Positions 41,427 to 48,994 of a stretch of 52,543 bases of DNA are shown one piece after another; positions within the stretch are counted from its first letter, which is position 1; the number at the start of each line of letters is the position of its first letter. Source of the stretch: Amycolatopsis taiwanensis DSM 45107 (lineage in GTDB: Bacteria > Actinomycetota > Actinomycetes > Mycobacteriales > Pseudonocardiaceae). The notes below the pieces were generated by a model. The model did no database searches. It worked only from the letters and a program-made list of their open reading frames with translations, and had not been told where the DNA came from. The DNA is taken from the NCBI RefSeq assembly GCF_000519205.1, contig NZ_JAFB01000037.1, forward strand, positions 42,732 to 95,274, given 5' to 3'. Position numbers and translations under genes: made by a program.

Positions 41427-42707
41427 ATGCTCGATCCCGAGATCGCTGGGCGTATCACGGCGGCGGTGAACGAACGCTTCGACGACCAGCTCGCCTGGAC
41501 CGCGGAGCTGGTCCGCCGGCCGAGCCTGCGGACTCAAGAGGCCGACGCGCAGGACCTCATCGAGGGCACGCTCCGCGAGGCCGGCCTGGAGATCGACCGC
41601 TGGGTGATCGACTCCCCGGAGCTGCGGGAGCACAAGGGATACGGCCCCACGACGGTCGACCCGGCCACGCTGGAGAACGTCGTCGGCACCTACACCCCGG
41701 TCGCCGAGCGGGGCCGCTCGCTGATCCTCAACGGGCACGTCGACGTTGTCCCCACCGGCCCCGACCAGTACTGGAGCCGATCCCCGTGGGACGCGAGCAT
41801 CGTCGACGGCTGGATGTACGGCCGCGGCAGCGCCGACATGAAGGCCGGTATCGGCGCGAACGTGTTCGCGCTGGGTGCGCTGACGGCCGCTGGACTCCGG
41901 CCCACCGGCCGGATCCACGTCCAGTCGGTGGTCGAGGAGGAGTGCACCGGTAACGGCTCGCTGGCCGCGCTGCTGCGCGGGTACACCGCGGACGCCTGCG
42001 TGATCCCCGAGCCGGAGGACGACAAGCTCGTCCGCGCCAATGTCGGCGTGCTGTGGTTCGACGTGACCGTCCGCGGTGTTCCCACCCATCTGCGGGTGAT
42101 GGGCAGCGGGCAGAACGCCATCGACGCCGCGTACTCGGTGATGAACGACCTGCGCGCGCTCGAGGCCGAGTGGAACCGGCGCAGGGGCGAGCACCGGTAC
42201 TTCGACGACATCGAGCACCCGATCAACTTCAACTTCGGCGTGATCAACGGCGGCGACTGGCCCTCCAGCGTCCCGGCGCAGTGCACCTTCACCGTCCGGG
42301 CAGCCCTCTACCCGGGGACCTCGGCCGCCGACGCCTGGGCCGAGATCGAGGGCACCCTGGCGAAGTCGGCCGCGGCCATCGACCTGCCCAACGCTGTCGT
42401 CGCCACCCCGTCCGGCTTCTTCGCCGAGGGCTATGTGCTGGAGGAGGGCTCCGACGCCGAGGTCGTGCTGGCCCGCTCGCACGAACGGGTGTTCGGCGGG
42501 AAGCTGGAGTCCTTCACCACCCCCGGCTATCTGGACGGCCGGGTATTCACCCTCTACGGCGGCATGCCGTGCCTTGTCTACGGGCCGGTCTCGGAGGCTA
42601 TCCACGGCTTTGACGAGCGGGTGGAGGTCGAGTCCATCCGCCGGATCACCACCACCATCGCGCTGTTCGTCGCCGAGTGGTGCGGCGTGGAGCCGATCGC
42701 GGACTGA
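41427..42707 (+). CDS. M20-family metallopeptidase/deacylase (ArgE/DapE-like)
   Basis: Two-zinc M20 hydrolase of 426 residues from the ATG at 41427 (GGAGG upstream). The first metal His lies in LNGHVDVVPTG (about 104), the bridging Asp in GRGSADMKAG, and the base pair Glu-Glu in VVEEECTGNGSLAAL. The dimerisation domain is in the middle (VPTHLRVMGSGQNAID). Relatives cleave N-acyl or N-formyl groups from amino acids or amines, including acetylornithine and pyrimidine derivatives; substrate is unknown. A PucR-type regulator follows on the same strand. Confidence 0.93.
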   Translation: MLDPEIAGRITAAVNERFDDQLAWTAELVRRPSLRTQEADAQDLIEGTLREAGLEIDRWVIDSPELREHKGYGPTTVDPATLENVVGTYTPVAERGRSLILNGHVDVVPTGPDQYWSRSPWDASIVDGWMYGRGSADMKAGIGANVFALGALTAAGLRPTGRIHVQSVVEEECTGNGSLAALLRGYTADACVIPEPEDDKLVRANVGVLWFDVTVRGVPTHLRVMGSGQNAIDAAYSVMNDLRALEAEWNRRRGEHRYFDDIEHPINFNFGVINGGDWPSSVPAQCTFTVRAALYPGTSAADAWAEIEGTLAKSAAAIDLPNAVVATPSGFFAEGYVLEEGSDAEVVLARSHERVFGGKLESFTTPGYLDGRVFTLYGGMPCLVYGPVSEAIHGFDERVEVESIRRITTTIALFVAEWCGVEPIAD

Positions 42708-42772
42708 CCGCGCGCACGACCCCGGACCAGGCCCGTCGACGACCGACGGCGGGCCCATGTCGGGGCGTAATA

Positions 42773-42780
42773 TGTGCACA
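42773..42780. promoter_or_regulatory. TGTGCACA palindrome and -10 box at the PucR-type gene start
   Basis: The palindrome (ATGTGCACAT when extended) covers the start codons of the regulator gene. A -10-like TAATAT at 42768-42773 places a transcription start on the ATG at 42780, so a leaderless mRNA is likely. A protein bound to the palindrome would block its own promoter. Confidence 0.45.
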
Positions 42781-44051
42781 TGCACAGCAGCGACGGCCGG
42801 GCCGACGAGGGTCCGGTCGCGGGGGAGCCCGCCGCCGACGCCCGCTGGGAGGCACTCGTCACCCGGCTGCGCGGGGACTCCGACGCTCTGTTCCAGGCGT
42901 TTTTGGCCCGGGTCCGGTCGGTGCCACCGTACGCGCGCGGCCTCGTCCCCGCCGAGCGGATGGAGGACGACGCAACCCGGACCTTCGACTACCTTCTGCG
43001 CCGGACCAGCGGTGCACCGGTGCCGGCCCGGCTGTCCGACCTGGGCACCGCGATCGGCCGGGACCGGGCGCACCGCGGCGTCCCGCTGAACGACCTCCTC
43101 ACTGCGGTCCGGCTGAACTTCCGCATCGTCTGGGACGCGCTGCGGGACCAGGCCGGCCCCGAGGACGGGCCACTCCTGGTGGAACGGGTCGACCGGGTGT
43201 GGGCAGCGGTGGAGGAGCACGCGCTGCAGGTGCAGGTCGCCTACCAGGACGAGGCGGCGTTGATCGCGCGGGAGCGTCAGGGCGAGCGGTCGACACTCGT
43301 GGCGGCGTTGCTCGGTCAGGTCGACGGCCCCGATGAGGTACTCCCGGATCCGAGCCCGGACGACGTCGCCCGGGTCGCGCGGGCGCTCGCTGTCGACGTC
43401 GACGACGACCTGCTGGTGGTGGTCGCCCCGGCGGCAGCCGGTGCGCAGTTGCGGCGCGCGGCGGACACTCTCGGCGCGTGGGGCCGCCCGGTGCACGTGC
43501 AGGCCCTGGCCCGGCACGCGGTGCTGCTCGCCCGGTGGACAGTGGCGGCGCCGGAGGAGGGGCCGGCCGGGATCCGCGCGCTGCGGTCCGGCCTCGGCGG
43601 CCTGCTGGACACGGTGCCGTGCGTGCTTGGACCACTGGCGCACGGGGTGCCGAACGTGCCGGTGAGCGCGCGGACCGCCTTGCGGGTGGTGGACGCGCTG
43701 CCGGACCTGACCGGGCCCGTCGACCCGTACGACGCGTGGCTGCCGGTCGCGGCCGCCGGACTGTCCGGCGCCCGGGGGATCGGGCCGGAGTTGGTCGCTT
43801 CGGTCCTGGGCGGACTGAGCACCCTGCAGCCCGTCGAGCGCGAGCGCCTGTTGGAGACGATCCGCGTGTGGGCTCGCACCGGTTCGGTCACCGCGGTCTC
43901 CCAGGAGCTGTGGTGCCACCGCAACACGGTGCTGAACCGGCTCCGCCGGTTCGCCGAGCTGACCGGCCGCGACGTGACCGTGCCGGACCAGGCGACGGTG
44001 GTGCTGCTCGCGCTCGCCTGTTCAGCGGTGCCGGCGCCGGGCCGTCGCTGA
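42774..44051 (+). CDS. PucR/CdaR-type transcriptional regulator
   Basis: Regulator of 425 residues (GTG at 42774; the ATG at 42780, at the predicted transcription start, is equally good). The N-terminal half is an all-helical sensor region (LFQAFLARVRSVPPYARGL and RTFDYLLRRTSG), the middle a GGDEF-like fold remnant, and the C-terminus a PucR helix-turn-helix, SVTAVSQELWCHRNTVLNRLRRF near 370-392. PucR members control purine and amino-acid catabolism. It lies between an M20 gene and a convergent MHS permease, both probable targets. Confidence 0.9.
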   Translation: MHMHSSDGRADEGPVAGEPAADARWEALVTRLRGDSDALFQAFLARVRSVPPYARGLVPAERMEDDATRTFDYLLRRTSGAPVPARLSDLGTAIGRDRAHRGVPLNDLLTAVRLNFRIVWDALRDQAGPEDGPLLVERVDRVWAAVEEHALQVQVAYQDEAALIARERQGERSTLVAALLGQVDGPDEVLPDPSPDDVARVARALAVDVDDDLLVVVAPAAAGAQLRRAADTLGAWGRPVHVQALARHAVLLARWTVAAPEEGPAGIRALRSGLGGLLDTVPCVLGPLAHGVPNVPVSARTALRVVDALPDLTGPVDPYDAWLPVAAAGLSGARGIGPELVASVLGGLSTLQPVERERLLETIRVWARTGSVTAVSQELWCHRNTVLNRLRRFAELTGRDVTVPDQATVVLLALACSAVPAPGRR

Positions 44052-44074
44052 CCGGTCTCCTCGGGTCGACGGGC

Positions 44075-45406
44075 TCAGACCGTCGCCGAATCCGCGGTCG
44101 TCACCTGGTCGCGGTCGGCGAACATGCGGGGCGCGGCCAGCCCGCAGCCGCAGGTGAGCAGGGCGATCCCGACCAACAGCAGGGTCGGCAGCACAGAGCT
44201 GCCACCGCCGAGCGCGAGCAACGCGGTCGCGGCCAGGGGCACGAATCCGCTGGCGACGCCGGCGATGTTCGCGGAGAGCGCGACGCCGCTGTAGCGCAGG
44301 TTCGGCGGGAACAACTCTGTCAGCAGCGCGCCGGACACGGCGTAGGGGATCGACAGCAGTGCGGTCGCCAGGGTCACGCCGAGGACGACCGCGACGGCCG
44401 CGGTGGTGTCGATCATCCAGAACGCGGGGAACGCCAGCAGCGCTGAGCCCGCCGCACCGAGCACGGTGACCCGGGCGGGGCCGTAGCGCTCGGCCAGCCG
44501 GCCGCCGAGGATCAGGACGAAGATCTCCACGGTCGCCGCGGCCAGCGTGGCGACCAGCAGCAGCCAGCGTGGCATGCCGAGCGTGGTGGTGCCGTAGCTG
44601 ATCACGAACGTGGTGATCAGGTAGAAGCCGCCGACGCCGAGCAGCGCGGTGCCGGCACCCACCAGCAACTGTGGCCACGCGGTGGCGAAGACCTCGCGAA
44701 CCGGGGACGAGGCGCGCTCGTCCTGTTCGAGCAACTTCTCGAAGAGCGGGGACTCCTCGACCCGGCGGCGCAGCCACAGCGCGACGCCGAGCAGCGGGAA
44801 CGCGGCGAGGAACGGCAGTCGCCAGCCCCACGAGTCGAATGCCTCCGGGGGAAGGTTCGACACCGCGAGTAACGCGCCGGAGGACAGCAGGGTGCCCACC
44901 GGGGAGCCGATCTGCGGCATCGCGGCGTACCGTCCGCGGCGCTTCGGCGGGGCGTGCTCGACGGCGAGGGTGACCGCGCCGCCCCACTCGCCGCCGACCG
45001 CGACGCCCTGCAGCAGCCGCAACAGCGTCAGCAGGACCGGCGCGGCGAGACCGATCCCGAAGTAGTCGGGCAGCAGGCCGATCAGGGTGGTCACAACGCC
45101 GATCAAGGTCACGGTCACGATCAGGCACTTCTTGCGCCCGATCCGGTCGCCGAGGTGACCGAAGATCACTGCGCCGAGCGGCCGGGCGGCGAACCCGACG
45201 GCGAACGACGCGAACGCGGCCAGCGTGGCGACCAGCGCGTCGTCGGTGGCGAAGTACAGCCGGTTGAACACCAGCGAGGCGGCCGTGCCATACAGGAAAA
45301 AGTCGTACCACTCCAGTGCGGTGCCCACGAACGCACCGAACGCCACCTTTTTGGCATCGGCGTCGGTCACCGCCGCGGCCCCGGCGGGGCCGGACCTCTC
45401 GCTCAT
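44075..45406 (-). CDS. MHS-family metabolite:proton symporter
   Basis: Major facilitator superfamily permease of 443 residues with 12 helices, metabolite:H+ symporter branch. Diagnostic parts are GTALEWYDFFLYGTAA (28-43), ARPLGAVIFGHLGDRIGRKK (74-93) and GVAVGGEWGGAVTLAVEHAP near 140. Substrates in the branch are carboxylates such as ketoglutarate, citrate, shikimate, proline or betaine. It is divergent from the TPP-enzyme gene with a 213-base shared region and convergent with the PucR-type regulator. Confidence 0.92.
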   Translation of the reverse strand: MSERSGPAGAAAVTDADAKKVAFGAFVGTALEWYDFFLYGTAASLVFNRLYFATDDALVATLAAFASFAVGFAARPLGAVIFGHLGDRIGRKKCLIVTVTLIGVVTTLIGLLPDYFGIGLAAPVLLTLLRLLQGVAVGGEWGGAVTLAVEHAPPKRRGRYAAMPQIGSPVGTLLSSGALLAVSNLPPEAFDSWGWRLPFLAAFPLLGVALWLRRRVEESPLFEKLLEQDERASSPVREVFATAWPQLLVGAGTALLGVGGFYLITTFVISYGTTTLGMPRWLLLVATLAAATVEIFVLILGGRLAERYGPARVTVLGAAGSALLAFPAFWMIDTTAAVAVVLGVTLATALLSIPYAVSGALLTELFPPNLRYSGVALSANIAGVASGFVPLAATALLALGGGSSVLPTLLLVGIALLTCGCGLAAPRMFADRDQVTTADSATV

Positions 45407-45619
45407 CGTGTCTCCTCGGTCCGGGGATGTGATGCAGTCCGCACAGCATTGGAGATGAGGCCGACGTCACGGAAGTGCGCGGTGCACCGACTTTGACCGG
45501 CCCGCAGTAGGCGTCTGCACAACCGGAGCGCCGGTTCGCCTGGCGGATGCCGCTTCTCCACCCTGCCGGCGACTGCTGTGCTGGTGGTCCGTCACGTCCA
45601 CCCAGGAGAGGAAGTCGTC
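45407..45619. promoter_or_regulatory. divergent promoter region of MHS permease and TPP enzyme
   Basis: This 213-base space must hold both promoters. It contains GGTGCACC at 45481-45488, which shares the GTGCAC core of the TGTGCACA palindromes seen at two other promoters of this locus but differs in both outer bases. AGGAGAGGA serves as ribosome site for the TPP enzyme. No other dyad stands out. Confidence 0.4.
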
Positions 45620-47248
45620 ATGTCGATCCCGCAAAGCGGCCCGTGCAGCGCCGGGCACCTGGTCGTCCGCCAGCTGGAGCGCTCGGGGGTCGAGCGAGTC
45701 TACTGCGTCCCGGGGGAGAGCTACCTCGACGTGCTCGACGGACTGTACGACTCGCCGATCGACACGGTCGTGTGCCGGCACGAGGGCGGCGCCGGATTCA
45801 TGGCGGTCGCCGAGGGGCGGCTGACCGGCCGCCCCGGTGTCGCGATGGTGACCCGTGGCCCGGGTGCGGCGAACGCCGCGATCGCCGTGCACACAGCGTG
45901 GCAGGACGCCACGCCACTGGTGCTGTTCGTCGGCCTGATCCCGGCCGGCCAGCGCTACCGCGAGTCGTTCCAGGAGTTCGACCCCAACGCCTGGTTCGGG
46001 AGTACGGCAAAGCGCGTGCTGGTGCTCGACGACGCGGCGTCCGCGGCGGAGATCGTGGCCGCGGCGATGCGGGTAGCGGTGTCCGGGCGGCCCGGACCGG
46101 TCGTCGTCGGGCTGCCGGAGACGACGCTGACCGAGCCGACCGACGGCGTCACCGTCCCCCCGCGGGCTCCGGCTCGGCCGGAGCCCTCCGTCGCGGACCT
46201 CGAGGCGGTCGCCGCGTTGCTGCACGGCGCGCGCTCGCCGGTCGTCGTCGCTGGTGGCGATGGCTGGACCGAGGCGGCCGCGCGGGACCTCGCGGAGTGG
46301 GCCGAGGCCGCCGCGCTCCCGGTGCTCACCGACTTCCGCGCCTACGACGCGCTCGACCACGACAGCCCCTGCTACGCCGGGTCGTTGGGGTATGGCCGCT
46401 CCGAGTCCGCGGCTGCCGTGCTGCGCGACAGCGACCTGCAGATCTGGCTGGGCTGCCCACGGGGTGACGTCCCCACTGACTCCTACACCCTCGGGGTCGA
46501 GGCGGCGTCGGTGTACGTCGGGCCCGACCCGGCCGCGCACGGACACTACGGGCGGCTGGACGCGACCGTCGTCTCGACCCCGGCGGCGTTCGTGGCCGCC
46601 GCCCGGACCGCGCTGCCGCGCCCGGACGCCGACCCGGCCCCGATGCGCGCGGCGCACCAGGCACACCGAGCCTGGTCGCGGCCCGCGCCCGACGGCGACC
46701 GCGGCGTCGACCTCGGCGTCGCGTTCGGCATGCTGCGACGAGCACTGGAGTCCGACCCGGTCGTCACCTTCGGCGCGGGCAACCACGCGATCTGGCCGCA
46801 GCGCTATCTGCCCGCGCACCGCCCCGGCTCGCTGCTCGCGCCACGCAACGGCGCGATGGGCTTCGGCATCCCCGCCGCGATCGCGGCCGGACTGGTGCAA
46901 CCCGGCCGGCGGATCGTCTCGGTGGCCGGCGACGGCTGCTTCATGATGAACGGCCAGGAGCTCGTCGCCGCCGTCGAGCGGCAGCTCCCGCTGCTGGTGC
47001 TGATCGTCGACAACGGCTGCTACGCGACGATCCGGGCGCACCAGGAGGCGCACTACCCGGGCCGCCCGAGCGGCACCGCTCTGTCCAACCCGGACTTCGC
47101 CGCGCTGGCCCGCGCCTACGGGGCGTTCGGCGCGACGGTCACCGACACCACCGAGTTCCAGGTGGCCCTGCAGAAGGCGCTCGACACCCCCGGGCCCGCG
47201 GTGCTACACCTGCTCACCGACCCCGAGACCCGGGGCCCGGCGGCCTGA
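45620..47248 (+). CDS. thiamine-pyrophosphate enzyme, acetolactate-synthase-like
   Basis: ThDP-dependent enzyme of 542 residues. The N-terminal domain has VYCVPGESYLDVLDGL and the cofactor-activating Glu55 in VCRHEGGAG, the central domain is at about 190-320, and the ThDP/metal motif GDGCFMMNGQEL to LIVDNG begins near 437. The retained Glu argues against glyoxylate carboligase, which has a Val there, and for an acetolactate-synthase, benzoylformate or oxalyl-type decarboxylase/ligase role. It has no obvious regulatory subunit neighbour. A terminator-like dyad follows at 47262-47290. Confidence 0.92.
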   Translation: MSIPQSGPCSAGHLVVRQLERSGVERVYCVPGESYLDVLDGLYDSPIDTVVCRHEGGAGFMAVAEGRLTGRPGVAMVTRGPGAANAAIAVHTAWQDATPLVLFVGLIPAGQRYRESFQEFDPNAWFGSTAKRVLVLDDAASAAEIVAAAMRVAVSGRPGPVVVGLPETTLTEPTDGVTVPPRAPARPEPSVADLEAVAALLHGARSPVVVAGGDGWTEAAARDLAEWAEAAALPVLTDFRAYDALDHDSPCYAGSLGYGRSESAAAVLRDSDLQIWLGCPRGDVPTDSYTLGVEAASVYVGPDPAAHGHYGRLDATVVSTPAAFVAAARTALPRPDADPAPMRAAHQAHRAWSRPAPDGDRGVDLGVAFGMLRRALESDPVVTFGAGNHAIWPQRYLPAHRPGSLLAPRNGAMGFGIPAAIAAGLVQPGRRIVSVAGDGCFMMNGQELVAAVERQLPLLVLIVDNGCYATIRAHQEAHYPGRPSGTALSNPDFAALARAYGAFGATVTDTTEFQVALQKALDTPGPAVLHLLTDPETRGPAA

Positions 47249-47261
47249 TCCGGGAGCGCCC

Positions 47262-47290
47262 GGCCGTTCCCCTTCCGGCGGGGAGCGGCC
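47262..47290. terminator. stem-loop after the TPP enzyme
   Basis: Left arm GGCCGTTCCCC (47262-47272) and right arm GGGGAGCGGCC (47280-47290) pair with one mismatch around a seven-base loop, 14 bases after the stop. Beyond it, 47291-47612 shows no supported gene and leads to the amidohydrolase promoter. Confidence 0.55.
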
Positions 47291-47612
47291 CAGCGTGGTG
47301 CCGGGGTCTTCGCCCGACGAGCTCCATCGGCCCACTGCACGAAGGGCTGAAGAGCCACTCCTGGTAGCGGTAGTGCCCGGGGATTCATGTCCAGAGCGGT
47401 TCGGAACGTTGTGCAGATGCATACCGTGGGGCGAGGATTTCGCGGCGTCGGGCTCCTGACGCCGGAAGGCCGCCGTGATCGGATGGAACCGCGCCGACGC
47501 TGCCGTTCCCACTCCTGCGCACCCCGCCGGACGCGCGAGGCGATCTCGACGCCGGGGGCACCGGACCGCCGGCCGCACGCGCCCCGCCCACCGATTGAGA
47601 GGAGCACCCCCG

Positions 47613-48896
47613 ATGACCGGGAACACCACGGCCGCTGCCGCGACCGAGCGGCACGCCGCCTTCCTGGACGACTTCGCGACCCTGTCCACTTTCGGTGCCA
47701 CCGAGCGCGGCGGGGTGCACCGCGAGGCCGCCACCGACGCCGACGCCGCGCAGCGTGCCTGGCTCGGCGAGCAACTCGCCGCACGTGGGTTCCGGGTGTG
47801 CTTCGACCGGGTCGGCAACCAGTTCGGGCTGCTCGACGTCGTCCCGGGCGCGCCGTACGTCCTGGTCGGCTCGCATCTGGACAGCCAGCCGTTCGGCGGC
47901 CGGTACGACGGCGCCTACGGCGTCCTGGCCGCCACGCATGCCGCGCACCGCCTCGCCGTGCGGTGGCGCGAGGCCGGTGCCACGCCGCGGTACAACGTCG
48001 GCGTGGTGAACTGGTTCAACGAGGAGGGCTCGCGCTTCGTTCCGAGCATGATGGGCAGCTCGGTGTTCACTGGCCTGCTCGACGCCGACACCGCGCTGGA
48101 CACCCGCGATCTGCGCGATGTCCGGGTGGGAGACCGGCTGGCCGAGCTCGGCCAGCTCGGGGAGACCGCCCCGGTGATCGACGACGTCGTCGCCTACGCC
48201 GAGATCCACATCGAGCAGGGCCGGAGCCTGGAGGAGAGCGGCCACACCATCGGCCTCGTGCATGCGACCTGGTCGGCGCACAAGTACTTCCTCACCGTCG
48301 AGGGCGAGCAGAGCCACACCGGCTCGACGATCATGGCCGACCGCCGCGACGCGCTGCTCGGCGCCGCGCACCTCACCGTGCTCGCCCGGGAGATTTCCGA
48401 CGCGCTGTCCACTCCCGAGGCGCCGCTGCACACCTCGGTCTCGCAGCTGACCGTCGAGCCGAACAGCCCGGTGACCGTGGCCCGCGAGGCCCGGCTGCAC
48501 CTGGACCTGCGCTCGCCGGACGAGGCGGTGCTGGAGCGGGCCAACGCGATGCTGCACGAGCGGATCCCAGCGATCGAGAGGGCCGCCCGGGTGCGGATCT
48601 CGGTGTCCGGCGCGCACCACTGGGGCGTGCGCCCGTTCCCGGCGGCGGGGGTGAAACTGGCCGCCGGGTGCGCCGAGGAGCTGGGCCTGTCCCACCGGGA
48701 GATCATGACCATCGCCGGGCACGACTCGGTGAACATGAATTGCCGGGTCCCCACGGTGATGCTTTTCGTACCCAGCGTCGAGGGCATCAGCCACAATGAG
48801 GGCGAGCTGACTCACGACGCCGACGCCTGCGCCGGCGTCGACCTGCTCACCGAGGTCCTGGACCGACTTGCCGCCGGGGCGCTGGCCACCGGGTGA
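47613..48896 (+). CDS. M20 amidohydrolase, allantoate/N-carbamoyl-amino-acid type
   Basis: Zinc amidohydrolase of 427 residues from the ATG at 47613, after GAGAGGAG. The metal set is visible in VGSHLDSQPFGGRYDGAYG (His88 and Asp99), NWFNEEGSRF, EIHIEQG with a bridging His, and SHNEGELTHD near the C-terminus. VEGEQSHTGSTIMADRRDAL is the dimerisation-domain motif of the HyuC/AllC branch. Members hydrolyse allantoate, ureidoglycolate or N-carbamoyl amino acids to release ammonia and CO2. With a PucR-type regulator and an MHS permease, ureide or N-carbamoyl compound use is likely. Confidence 0.93.
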   Translation: MTGNTTAAAATERHAAFLDDFATLSTFGATERGGVHREAATDADAAQRAWLGEQLAARGFRVCFDRVGNQFGLLDVVPGAPYVLVGSHLDSQPFGGRYDGAYGVLAATHAAHRLAVRWREAGATPRYNVGVVNWFNEEGSRFVPSMMGSSVFTGLLDADTALDTRDLRDVRVGDRLAELGQLGETAPVIDDVVAYAEIHIEQGRSLEESGHTIGLVHATWSAHKYFLTVEGEQSHTGSTIMADRRDALLGAAHLTVLAREISDALSTPEAPLHTSVSQLTVEPNSPVTVAREARLHLDLRSPDEAVLERANAMLHERIPAIERAARVRISVSGAHHWGVRPFPAAGVKLAAGCAEELGLSHREIMTIAGHDSVNMNCRVPTVMLFVPSVEGISHNEGELTHDADACAGVDLLTEVLDRLAAGALATG

Positions 48897-48994
48897 CCGG
48901 CCCGGCCTCCGACTCTTGTCGCCATGGATATCCACGTCGACCCGCGTAGCAGGACCTGCCCGGCCCAGTCGCACTGGCGTCGGAGATTCCGCAT

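Noticed and set aside
40980..43919. 979-codon minus-strand frame opposite the M20 and PucR-type genes
   Set aside because: Very long but antisense to two clear genes, with low-complexity Arg/Gly/Val text and no family motif.
45620..47248. glyoxylate carboligase for the TPP enzyme
   Set aside because: The activating Glu is present (Glu55 in RHEGG), whereas glyoxylate carboligase has Val there, so the name was not used despite the ureide-like context.
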